Shown: piece after piece, positions 1-6,964 of the stretch | How the letters are laid out: each line of letters opens with the position of its first letter | How positions within the stretch are numbered: position 1 is the first letter of the stretch | Assembly (NCBI GenBank): GCA_016297775.1 | Contig: JAEDGA010000012.1 | Span: 1-31,494 of the forward strand | Origin: Candidatus Methanomethylophilaceae archaeon | GTDB lineage: Archaea > Thermoplasmatota > Thermoplasmata > Methanomassiliicoccales > Methanomethylophilaceae | Reading direction: 5' to 3' | DNA: 31,494 bases | Notes under the pieces: generated by a model | Databases searched by the model: none | What the model was told of the DNA's origin: nothing | The model's input: only the letters and a program-made list of their open reading frames with translations | Made by a program: the position numbers and the translations under genes

Positions 1-1059
1 GTCGAGGATGCTCTCGACCTTCTTGGTCCTGTACTCCTTCGCCTGACCGGCGGCGAAGTTCCTCTCGAGGTATGCGATCGCATCGGCCTCGGTGTGGAAT
101 CCGTTGGGCTGATACGTCTTCTTGTCAAAACTGTTCTCGATGTTGGCGTAGACGATGGTGTCCATCTCGGGACTGGTGGAGATGACCTTGCAGATCTCCT
201 CATCCGACTCCATTCCGAGTGCCTTCATCAGTGCGATGATCGGGATGGCGCTGGTGGTGGCGGGAACGGAGACCATGACCATTCCATCCTTCTTCTTCTC
301 GACGAGCGTGAGTGCACGGTATCCGTCCTTCTGGGAGAACACCTTGGCCAGCTCGATGCGGGATCCGTACTTGTCGCTGTACTCCACCATGACCCTGTTG
401 GGTGCGAGGTCCTCGAGTGTGATCAGTACCCTCTCGGTTCCTCCGATGATGAAGTATCCTCCGGGATCCCTGGGGTCCTCCTTGGCCTCGGTGAGCTTCT
501 GAAGGTACTCGGAATCGGAGATGTCCCTCTCCTCTGCCTTCTCGATGTTGGCCTTGTCGAGGACACATCCTCTGGACTTTACCATGATGGGGAGCTTTCC
601 TACCTCGACGCGCTCGTAGGGCGGGTTCCTGGAGGGGTCGGCGAGCTCGAGCCTTCCGTCGGGGCCCTCTTTGTAGAGGGTGAAATCGACTTCGACGGAT
701 GCTTCGTAAGTGACGTTCCTGAGCCTGGCCTCCATGGGGGTGAGGTCGTGCTTGTATCCGTTCGCCTCCTTGATGGTGGGGGGTGCGACATGGATGGTTG
801 CAGGTGCCTGGTGGTCGATGTTTCCGCTCTCGTCCCTCTGCCTTCCGATACGGATGTAGTACTGGATCCCTCCGGTACGGTCCTTGTCGAGCTTGATCAT
901 TCCGCGCTCGGCGTCATCCGTGGGGATCCTCATGTCGTCAAGGATCGCCTGCATCCTGTTGTCGGGTTTTCCCTCGGATGCTATGAAGTCGTTGAAGGAC
1001 GCGATGTGGTGGTTGACGATGCTGTGCTCCTCGAAATAAAGATCTACCAAATCCCTCAT
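1..1059 (-). CDS. rpoB: DNA-directed RNA polymerase subunit B (B'' / N-terminal part), 3' end cut by window
   Basis: The 353 visible codons encode the N-terminal part of the second-largest RNA polymerase subunit (protrusion and lobe region). The frame is open from ATG at 1059 to the window edge and begins MRDLVDLYFEEHSIVNHH. Recognisable RpoB stretches follow: HHIASFNDF, IHVAPPTIKEANG, RLRNVTYEASVEVDF, LPIMVKSRGC, DPGGYFIIGGTERVLI and ITLEDLAPNR. Many euryarchaea split RpoB into B'' and B'; the window ends too early to tell which form this is. It follows rpoH after 4 nt (TGA TACG ATG), so the two are almost certainly co-translated. Codon choice is strongly biased to AAG, GAG, ATC and CTC, as expected of a highly expressed gene. 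The long open frame on the opposite strand is a by-product of that bias. Confidence 0.96.
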   Translation of the reverse strand, partial: MRDLVDLYFEEHSIVNHHIASFNDFIASEGKPDNRMQAILDDMRIPTDDAERGMIKLDKDRTGGIQYYIRIGRQRDESGNIDHQAPATIHVAPPTIKEANGYKHDLTPMEARLRNVTYEASVEVDFTLYKEGPDGRLELADPSRNPPYERVEVGKLPIMVKSRGCVLDKANIEKAEERDISDSEYLQKLTEAKEDPRDPGGYFIIGGTERVLITLEDLAPNRVMVEYSDKYGSRIELAKVFSQKDGYRALTLVEKKKDGMVMVSVPATTSAIPIIALMKALGMESDEEICKVISTSPEMDTIVYANIENSFDKKTYQPNGFHTEADAIAYLERNFAAGQAKEYRTKKVESILD

Positions 1060-1063
1060 CGTA

Positions 1064-1342
1064 TCATCCCTTTATGACGAGCCTGTATGCGACGAAGATC
1101 TCCGCCGTCTCGCTCTGTCTTACGACCTTGACAACACGGCCCTCCTCGATGGGGGCATTATTGATGTTCTCAAGGACCTTGATCGCGGCATCACTCTTCC
1201 TGATCTTGGGGAGCTGGTCGCGGTTCAGCTTCTTCTCGGAAAGAATCTTATCCGCCTCCTCGGGGGTCAGAAGATAGTGCTCAGGCACGAGTTCGTGCTT
1301 GAGAACATTGAACGAAATATTTTCCACTGCCAAGTATTTCAC
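1064..1342 (-). CDS. rpoH: DNA-directed RNA polymerase subunit H (Rpb5-like)
   Basis: This is the small archaeal RNA polymerase subunit equivalent to the C-terminal domain of eukaryotic Rpb5, which helps form the jaw that grips downstream DNA. Family signatures are HELVPEHYLLTPEEA near the N-terminus, QLPKIRKSDAAIK in the middle, and EEGRVVKVVRQSETAE followed by YRLVIKG at the end. The 92 residues are slightly longer than the usual 75-85. The start codon at 1342 is GTG. A second GTG at 1327 would give a more standard N-terminus (MENISFNVLKHELVPEH), with AGGTGA 11 nt upstream. The frame stays open upstream of 1342 except for a single TAG at 1343-1345, which is treated separately. The gene stops 4 nt before rpoB. 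Confidence 0.95.
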   Translation of the reverse strand: MKYLAVENISFNVLKHELVPEHYLLTPEEADKILSEKKLNRDQLPKIRKSDAAIKVLENINNAPIEEGRVVKVVRQSETAEIFVAYRLVIKG

Positions 1343-1447
1343 CTACAAAATTTCCCCGCTGCCGGTCAACGGGTAACCCATTCCCTGAGTAAACTCACGA
1401 AACTTCATCCGATATTCCTCATACTTGATCCTGTCTTGATCGCTCAT
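1343..1447 (-). CDS. 34-codon small ORF in frame with rpoH, ending in TAG (possible leader peptide or pyrrolysine read-through extension)
   Basis: An ATG at 1447 opens 34 sense codons, beginning MSDQDRIKYEEYR and ending YPLTGSGEIL. They stop at TAG (1345-1343), and the next codon in the same frame is the GTG of rpoH. The peptide is rich in charged and aromatic residues and looks protein-like. No other gene here uses TAG as a stop. Three readings are open: a short leader peptide, an RpoH N-terminal extension made by decoding TAG as pyrrolysine, or chance. AGGT lies 8 nt before the ATG, a weak SD. I see no TATA box between the tRNA-Lys and this frame, so it may lie on the tRNA-rpoH transcript. 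Confidence 0.3.
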   Translation of the reverse strand: MSDQDRIKYEEYRMKFREFTQGMGYPLTGSGEIL

Positions 1448-1459
1448 GAAGACTACCTG

Positions 1460-1533
1460 CGGGCCTGAGGGGATTCGAACCCCTGACCACCTGATTAAAA
1501 GTCAGATGCTCTACCTAGCTGAGCTACAGGCCC
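1460..1533 (-). tRNA. tRNA-Lys (UUU)
   Basis: A complete cloverleaf reads on the minus strand. The acceptor arms are GGGCCTG and CAGGCCC (7 bp), the D arm contains AGCTCAGCTAGGTAGAGC, and the T arm contains GGTTCGAATCC. The anticodon loop CTTTTAA sits on stem TCTGA/TCAGG... and gives anticodon TTT. The discriminator base is G at 1460 and CCA is not encoded. No intron is present. It lies upstream of the rpoH frame on the same strand and may share its promoter. Confidence 0.96.
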
Positions 1534-1571
1534 CTGATAGCTTTAGCTTGCAAAAAATTTGCATACGGTAG

Positions 1572-1580
1572 TTATATATA
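1572..1580. promoter_or_regulatory. TATA box, probably for tRNA-Lys
   Basis: The string TTATATATA lies in an AT-rich patch about 40 nt upstream of the tRNA-Lys 5' end on the minus strand, the usual place for an archaeal tRNA promoter. It is nearly symmetrical, so it could also serve the plus strand, although it is more than 120 nt from the Cdc48 start. A second plus-strand candidate, CTTAATATG at 1685-1693, is better placed for Cdc48. Confidence 0.5.
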
Positions 1581-1704
1581 AGGATTATTATGGGTACTTT
1601 ACTTCTAATATAGGATATACCGGCCAGATGCGCGCGTACGCCACTTCCGGAGCATATCGGACACCTGTGCAGGCATGCGGATTGCTTAATATGGTCTTGC
1701 GGAT

Positions 1705-3909
1705 ATGGGTACGATGGTCGCGGAGTACATAGAGCTGAAGGTCGCACCTTCGAAGAAGACATGGGATCTGGGATACGGCAGAGCCAGAATGGACCAGGCA
1801 TCCCGCGAGGCCCTCGGGCTCGAATACGGCGACATAATCGAGATAAGCGGCAAGAAGCCCATAGCCGCCAAGGTCTTCAAGGACGAGGATCCCGCCCTCG
1901 GAACCGGGTACATCTACATCGACGGTCTGATGAGGACATCCGCGGGAGTACAGATCGGGGATACCGTTAAAGTGTACAGACGCGACCGCGTATATGCCAC
2001 CGAGATAATCCTCACGCCCAACATCGGGGAGGGACAGATACTCAGGTTCAAGGACCCCAATGTCGTGGCCAAGGCACACGCGGGACTGCAGGGGAGACCT
2101 CTCGTGAAGGGTGACGAGATAATCATACCGAACCTGTACATGGGCAACACGACAACCTTCATCGTCACCGCCACCGTCCCTTCCGGCATGGTCGTGGTCG
2201 GTTCCGGCACCGGACTGCAGATCAACGACAGAGCCGGTAAGGCGAAGGGAAACACCATCAGCGGAAGGATAACCTACGATGACATAGGAGGTCTCAAGGG
2301 CGAACTGGAGAAGGTCAGGGAGATGATCGAACTCCCACTCAACCATCCGAAACTATTCGAGAGGATGGGTATAGACGCACCGAAAGGGGTACTCCTGTTC
2401 GGACCGCCCGGTACGGGTAAGACACTCATCGCCAAGGCTGTCGCCAAGGAATCCGGCGCATCGTTCTACAGTATCCAGGGGCCGGAGATCGTCAGCAAGC
2501 ACTACGGTGAATCCGAGGAGAAGCTGAGGAAGGTCTTCGAAGAGGCCCGGAAGAACAGACCCAGCATAATATTTATCGACGAGATAGACTCTATCGCTCC
2601 GAAGAGGGATGAGGTCACCGGCGAGGTGGAGAGACGTATCGTCGCACAGCTACTTACCCTCATGGACGGTATGTCCCAGATGGACGGTACCATCGTCATA
2701 GCCGCTACCAACCGCGAAGATTCCATCGATCCCGCCCTCAGAAGACCCGGCAGGTTCGACAGGGAGATCGAGATCGGTGTTCCCGGGAGGGACGGCAGGA
2801 AGGACATCCTGGAGATCCATCTCAAGAACATGCCCCTGTCCACGGACGTGGACGTGGATACACTGGCATCGATGACCCAGGGATTCGTCGGTGCGGACCT
2901 TGCCGCATTGGCGAGGGAAGCGGCCATGAAGTGTCTGAGCAGGCACATGGACCGCATAAACATCGATACGGACATACCGGACGAGGTCATGGAATCTATG
3001 ACCGTGAACATGGAGGATTTCATGGAAGCGCTGGGGGATGTGGAACCCAGCGGAATGAGGGAGGTCATGGTGGATATCCCAGAGGTCCACTGGTCGGACA
3101 TAGGGGGTCTCGATGCCGTTAAGAACGAGATTTCCGAGGTGTTCGTTCCGGAGGAGGGGTCGAAAGGATACCAGAGACTCGGGATCAAACGTCCCAAGGG
3201 ACTGTTGCTGTTCGGTCCGCCCGGCACGGGTAAGACCATGATCGCCAAGGCGATAGCCACCGAATCCGGTGCTAACTTCATCGCCGTGAACGGTCCCGAG
3301 ATCGCCAGCAAATGGCTGGGCGAGTCCGAGAGGACCATCAGACAGATCTTCAAGCGCGCCAAACAGATGGCGCCATGCATAATCTTCTTCGACGAGATGG
3401 ATTCCATCGCCCCCAGGCGCGGATCAGGAAGCGAGGCTTGGGAGCACATCGTGGACCAGATACTCACGTCCATGGACGGTATGGAGAAGATGAACAATGT
3501 GACGGTGATAGCCGCCACCAACAGACCGGACATGATAGATCCGGCCATCCTCAGGCCGGGAAGGATCGACAAGAGGATCCTGATCGGAGCCCCCGGAAGG
3601 GACGCCAGATTGCAGATACTCGAGATATGTACCAGGAACATGCCCTTGAAGGATGTGGACCTCGGTATGGTCGCAGATGCCACCGACGGATACGTAGGGG
3701 CGGATCTGTCCGAGATCTGCAGAGAGGCCGGTATGAAGGCATACCACGAGGATCCCGACACGGACTGCATATGCCAGAGGCACTTCGATTATGCCCTATC
3801 CGTCGTCCCCCCGTCCGTGGACACGGAGACGATGGAATCGTACAAGCAGATGGACAAGTCCCTGAGGAAGAGGAAGACCAACTACGACAAGATACCATTC
3901 TACGGGTGA
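1705..3909 (+). CDS. Cdc48/VAT-type AAA+ ATPase (p97 homologue)
   Basis: This is a tandem AAA+ unfoldase, acting as a hexamer in the cytosol to unfold proteins, in Thermoplasma-type archaea chiefly for the 20S proteasome. Residues 1 to about 190 form the double-psi-barrel N domain. D1 has Walker A GPPGTGKT at 233-240 and Walker B acidic residues D292-E293 (IIFIDEIDSIAPKR). D2 has Walker A at 504-511 and D563-E564 (IIFFDEMDSIAPRR). Both carry the RPGR(F/I)D arginine region. The protein ends IPFYG, matching the HbYX proteasome-docking rule. The 734-residue length fits the family. ATG at 1705 is the first start, but TATA-like CTTAATATG at 1685-1693 is centred 25 nt before ATG 1714, so a leaderless start at 1714 (MVAEYIELKVAP) is quite possible. 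A PRC-barrel gene follows after 4 nt. Confidence 0.96.
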   Translation: MGTMVAEYIELKVAPSKKTWDLGYGRARMDQASREALGLEYGDIIEISGKKPIAAKVFKDEDPALGTGYIYIDGLMRTSAGVQIGDTVKVYRRDRVYATEIILTPNIGEGQILRFKDPNVVAKAHAGLQGRPLVKGDEIIIPNLYMGNTTTFIVTATVPSGMVVVGSGTGLQINDRAGKAKGNTISGRITYDDIGGLKGELEKVREMIELPLNHPKLFERMGIDAPKGVLLFGPPGTGKTLIAKAVAKESGASFYSIQGPEIVSKHYGESEEKLRKVFEEARKNRPSIIFIDEIDSIAPKRDEVTGEVERRIVAQLLTLMDGMSQMDGTIVIAATNREDSIDPALRRPGRFDREIEIGVPGRDGRKDILEIHLKNMPLSTDVDVDTLASMTQGFVGADLAALAREAAMKCLSRHMDRINIDTDIPDEVMESMTVNMEDFMEALGDVEPSGMREVMVDIPEVHWSDIGGLDAVKNEISEVFVPEEGSKGYQRLGIKRPKGLLLFGPPGTGKTMIAKAIATESGANFIAVNGPEIASKWLGESERTIRQIFKRAKQMAPCIIFFDEMDSIAPRRGSGSEAWEHIVDQILTSMDGMEKMNNVTVIAATNRPDMIDPAILRPGRIDKRILIGAPGRDARLQILEICTRNMPLKDVDLGMVADATDGYVGADLSEICREAGMKAYHEDPDTDCICQRHFDYALSVVPPSVDTETMESYKQMDKSLRKRKTNYDKIPFYG

Positions 3910-3913
3910 TCCG

Positions 3914-4150
3914 ATGGGATACAGGATGCTTAGGAAGGAACTGATAGGGCTCCAGGTTATGACCGAGAGCGGAAAGGAATTGGGAACGCTCGACGAGATC
4001 GTCATAGACGATTCCACCGGCGGGATCAAATATCTGCTGATAAGGTCCTACGGGAAGACGGATCCCGCGGTCAAGAAGGACGGGCGCGGCAGGATCATCT
4101 GCTCCGTCATCGACATGAAAGTGGTCGACGGACACCTCGTCGTCAAGTGA
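3914..4150 (+). CDS. PRC-barrel domain protein
   Basis: This 78-residue protein is a stand-alone PRC barrel, the small beta-barrel found in photosynthetic reaction centre H subunits and RimM. The pattern LIGLQVMTESGKELGTLDEI, then a GGIKYLLIRS strand, then IDMKVVDGHLVV is typical. Archaea often carry several free PRC-barrel proteins; some act in cell division and others are unstudied. It starts 4 nt after the Cdc48 stop, with that stop inside the perfect SD GGTGATCC, so translation is probably coupled to Cdc48. ATG 3926 is an alternative start. Its 3' end overlaps the convergent elp3 by 8 nt. The link to Cdc48 rests on position only. Confidence 0.85.
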   Translation: MGYRMLRKELIGLQVMTESGKELGTLDEIVIDDSTGGIKYLLIRSYGKTDPAVKKDGRGRIICSVIDMKVVDGHLVVK

Positions 4151-5696
4151 GATCCTTGGCCATGTACGGCCGTTCCAACACGAATCCCAGGGATGCGTAG
4201 TACTCACGTACGCCGACACCGCTGGTCACGCGTATCCTGGATGCTCCGGACGAACGTGCCAGACGTTCCGCTTCCGCCACCAGCTCCTTGCCGTATCCGC
4301 GGTGCTGCCAGTCCTTTCCGCGTTCTCCGATGGATGCGATCTTGCCGAATACCTTCAGCTCCCTGATCGTCGCCATATCGGAACCGTCCGTTCTGAGACG
4401 GATGTAACCTATCAGAGAATCTCCGTAGACCAACGATATGAAGTGCTCCCTTCCACCGGATGCGTCGTACTCCACGATACGGAATCCGACCTTGTATGGA
4501 TCGTCAAGGACCGCTCCGCTGTGTCCGACCTCCCTACACCTTATGCACCTGCAGGCCCTTGCGGTATTCGAGAGCCTTTGCTGCACCAGCTGCCTGATGT
4601 TGCTCCTCAGTATGCCTGCGGCGATCTGTGGGGCTGGGATGTCCCTCTGTATCCTCTGGATGCGGACATATTCAGGTACCTCTGCCTTCATATCCGACAG
4701 CAGTTCCACGGCGGTATCCACGTCATACGGTTCGTACCTCCCGTCCTTCCACATATCGTACAGACCTGTGCCTTCTATGACCAGGGTCGTATAGAACTTG
4801 AGCATATCCGGTCTGAATCTGCTGTCCTCGAACATCATCCTGAAAGAACGCATATCCTCCGCAGGATCGGATCCGGGCAGACCGGGCATGATATGATAGC
4901 ACACCTTCAGACCATGACGTCTGCATAGTTCGGTGCATTCGGCGATCTCCTTGATCCCGTGTCCCCTGTTCACCGATGCGAGGATATCATCGTTCAGCAA
5001 TTGAACGCCGAGTTCCACGCGTGTCGCACCCAATTCCATAGAACGGCGGATCTGCTCCCCCCCGAAAGAATCCGGACGGGTCTCGACGGTCAATCCGACA
5101 CATCTGTGAGATGATACCGTGTTCCATTCCTGTGCAGTTACTATATCAGGTGCGTCGCGGCCGTTCATGGCATCGAAGCACCTCCTCACGAACCACTCTT
5201 GATATTCCGGATCCCTGCAGGTGAATGTACCGCCCATGATGATCAGATCGATCTTGTCCGTCCTGTGACCGATCTCCTCCAGCTGTTTTATGCGGTCGGA
5301 GACCTGCTTCCATGGATCGAACTCGTTGCGTGCGGCACGCCTGGCGGCAGGCTCCTTACCCGTATATGACTGAGGGGAGTCGTTCTCGACACCGCCGGGA
5401 CAGAACATGCATTTTCCGTGGGGGCATGGATGAGGGGATGTCATCACGGCTACGACGGCCACACCGCTGATAGTGCGGACAGGCTTCTTGACCAGAAAGG
5501 GTTCCACGACCTCCCTCTCCTCCGGTCTGACGTGTGCCAGTATCGCGGAGTTCAAAGGCACGGCTTCCAGTCTGTACCTATGACTCATCTTTAGTTTGAC
5601 GGTCTGGAGCTCCTCGCGCGACCTGATGGCACCCGAGAGGATCCCGTCGATGACCTCACGCGCGAAACGTTCCATCATCCTTTCGGGATCATCCAT
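4143..5696 (-). CDS. elp3: Elp3-type tRNA uridine(34) acetyltransferase (radical SAM + GNAT)
   Basis: Archaeal Elp3 alone makes the carboxymethyl-type modification at wobble uridine 34, using S-adenosylmethionine and acetyl-CoA. Residues 1 to about 85 are the N-terminal tRNA-binding region. The radical SAM cluster motif is CPHGKCMFC (C91, C96, C99), followed by PGGVENDSPQSYTGKEPAA, which is diagnostic of the family. The C-terminal third, about 370-517, is a GNAT acetyltransferase domain with the acetyl-CoA loop QHRGYGKELV. A CIRCRE-type cysteine pair precedes it, matching the family's zinc-binding linker. The 517-residue length is normal. The gene overlaps the upstream 81-residue gene by 8 nt and the convergent PRC gene by 8 nt, and is last in a three-gene minus-strand operon. 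Confidence 0.96.
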   Translation of the reverse strand: MDDPERMMERFAREVIDGILSGAIRSREELQTVKLKMSHRYRLEAVPLNSAILAHVRPEEREVVEPFLVKKPVRTISGVAVVAVMTSPHPCPHGKCMFCPGGVENDSPQSYTGKEPAARRAARNEFDPWKQVSDRIKQLEEIGHRTDKIDLIIMGGTFTCRDPEYQEWFVRRCFDAMNGRDAPDIVTAQEWNTVSSHRCVGLTVETRPDSFGGEQIRRSMELGATRVELGVQLLNDDILASVNRGHGIKEIAECTELCRRHGLKVCYHIMPGLPGSDPAEDMRSFRMMFEDSRFRPDMLKFYTTLVIEGTGLYDMWKDGRYEPYDVDTAVELLSDMKAEVPEYVRIQRIQRDIPAPQIAAGILRSNIRQLVQQRLSNTARACRCIRCREVGHSGAVLDDPYKVGFRIVEYDASGGREHFISLVYGDSLIGYIRLRTDGSDMATIRELKVFGKIASIGERGKDWQHRGYGKELVAEAERLARSSGASRIRVTSGVGVREYYASLGFVLERPYMAKDLT

Positions 5697-5934
5697 AAAA
5701 CGGCTCCGGCCTCTTCTTGGACCTCTCGTCCTCCGCAGAGGTCTCCAGAAGATCCATGTAAGTGATCTGGGACACCATGAAGAACCTTATCTTTCCGCCG
5801 TCCATGCGGATGACCAGGGCGGACTCGCTGCCTATGATCGCATATCCGGAGAAGACACCTATCGTGTCCTCGTCCTCCGCGGACCTGATGAGGTACTTGG
5901 CACCGATCTTGAGTTCGTATCCGTGTTCAGTCAC
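5689..5934 (-). CDS. Small conserved-looking protein with C-terminal PFYG (HbYX-like) tail
   Basis: I do not recognise a family for this 81-residue protein. The first 60 residues alternate hydrophobic strands and turns (YELKIGAKYLIRS, TIGVFSGYAIIG, ALVIRMDGGKIRFFMV), suggesting a small SH3-like or Sm-like barrel. The last 20 (ETSAEDERSKKRPEPFYG region) are charged and probably disordered. The final four residues, PFYG, are identical to those of Cdc48 in this window and obey the HbYX rule for docking on the 20S proteasome. It starts at GTG 5934 and overlaps the upstream regulator by 8 nt and downstream elp3 by 8 nt, so it is clearly part of that operon. The operon position supports it being real; its function is unknown. 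Confidence 0.8.
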   Translation of the reverse strand: MTEHGYELKIGAKYLIRSAEDEDTIGVFSGYAIIGSESALVIRMDGGKIRFFMVSQITYMDLLETSAEDERSKKRPEPFYG

Positions 5935-6391
5935 CGTTCTCCCTCCTCTCTGTCATCAGTTTCTGAAAATGATCCACCGTTGCGGTATAATTCTGCATCG
6001 CCAATTCTACGTTGGATCTGGTGAAGCTCCATGCCTTGGACAGGTCCCCGTATCTTATACGATACCCTTTCCTCATATCGCCGTCGTATTCGACATCCAT
6101 GGATTCCAGAAGGTCGAGGGACTTCAGTTTGTTGATATGTCTGTATATGGTGGGTTTGCTGGTCTCTAGAAGGTATGCGAGTTCCTCCACGGACCATGCC
6201 CTGTCCTGATACTTCATGAAGAAATCCATGAACAAGCGATAAGGTACGCTGTCCCTTATACTGGTGGCGGATGTCTTCGGATCGTATCCCTTCGGGATGT
6301 ATCCGATATTGATCAGGAAGGACTCTGCGATAAGATTCGGATCCGACACAGCGCTCATCGGTGTGTTGCTCACGACCTGTAACTCGAACAT
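5927..6391 (-). CDS. Winged-helix (ArsR-like) transcriptional regulator
   Basis: This 154-residue protein has a central winged-helix domain at about residues 50-115. VPYRLFMDFFMKYQDRAWSV leads into the helix-turn-helix ELAYLLETSKPTIYRHINKL and then the wing (VEYDGDMRKGYRIRYGDLS). The remaining C-terminal residues form a helix that may mediate dimerisation. The N-terminal 45 residues have no obvious motif. It heads the minus-strand operon with the 81-residue protein and elp3. A TATA-like TTAAAATATTAG lies about 40 nt upstream of the start, flanked by a 6-bp inverted repeat that could be its own operator. The ligand is unknown. Confidence 0.85.
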   Translation of the reverse strand: MFELQVVSNTPMSAVSDPNLIAESFLINIGYIPKGYDPKTSATSIRDSVPYRLFMDFFMKYQDRAWSVEELAYLLETSKPTIYRHINKLKSLDLLESMDVEYDGDMRKGYRIRYGDLSKAWSFTRSNVELAMQNYTATVDHFQKLMTERRENGD

Positions 6392-6422
6392 CTTCTCATC
6401 CCTTTTATGTTGAACCTTAATC

Positions 6423-6443
6423 AGTTAAGCTAATATTTTAACT
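6423..6443 (-). promoter_or_regulatory. Promoter with 6-bp inverted repeat upstream of winged-helix regulator
   Basis: AGTTAA at 6423-6428 and TTAACT at 6438-6443 form an inverted repeat around the minus-strand TATA-like TTAAAATATTAG. The position suits autorepression by the winged-helix regulator. In AT-rich intergenic DNA a 6-bp repeat can easily arise by chance. Confidence 0.3.
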
Positions 6444-6448
6444 TCCCG

Positions 6449-6964
6449 TCAAAGGTCCCTCTTCAGCCTCTCCACCGCGGTGGAGATGCTTGCGGTGGGC
6501 ATCACGGGCGATACGGGGATGGTGATTATCCTCTCGATCGTGGGTGTGACGATCGGCGCGCATACGACACCCAATGCACCGTCCCTCTCCGCACGCACAG
6601 CGGCGATGATCGCATCCTCCACGGTGGACACGGGGTATTCCCTCAGACGGACCAGCTGTCCGTCGACCTCGGTATCGTGCTCCAGTGTCTGAAGAACCTG
6701 GTGCGATGCGATGACCGCGATGAAGTTCTCCGAGAAGGAATTGGACAGTATCCTCACGGAACGTATGATCATCCTCGCCGTACGAAGATTGGGTTCCCTC
6801 TTCTCCTCCACGATCTTGTACATGGTGCTCTGCGAGATACCGGTGGATTTGCAGAATTCGTTGATGGTCATGTGCAGGTCGTTCTCGAGGACGTTCCTCA
6901 ATGCCTTCTGGAAACCTCCTTCCTCACGTATCATCCCCGCTACAAGATCGTCCACTGCCGTCAT
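6449..6964 (-). CDS. HTH transcriptional regulator with C-terminal sensor-like domain
   Basis: This 171-residue protein starts MTAVDDLVAGMIREEGG. Residues 20-60 include an XRE-type helix-turn-helix (MTINEFCKSTGISQSTMYKI). The C-terminal half (VDGQLVRLREYPVSTVED, then AVRAERDGALGVVCAPIV) looks like a small alpha/beta ligand-binding domain followed by a helix. The ATG at 6964 overlaps the trxB stop as ATGA, which fixes the start; a longer reading from 7042 runs inside trxB and is Gly/Arg-rich artefact. It is last in the thioredoxin operon, so a redox-linked regulatory role is a reasonable inference. Two cysteines, one in the HTH and one in the C-terminal domain, could be sensors, but this is untested. 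Confidence 0.85.
   Translation of the reverse strand: MTAVDDLVAGMIREEGGFQKALRNVLENDLHMTINEFCKSTGISQSTMYKIVEEKREPNLRTARMIIRSVRILSNSFSENFIAVIASHQVLQTLEHDTEVDGQLVRLREYPVSTVEDAIIAAVRAERDGALGVVCAPIVTPTIERIITIPVSPVMPTASISTAVERLKRDL

Noticed and set aside
94..1077. Long open frame opposite rpoB (327 codons)
   Set aside because: The minus strand encodes clear RpoB; the antisense frame is rich in Val, Gly, Leu and Asp from codon bias and matches no family.
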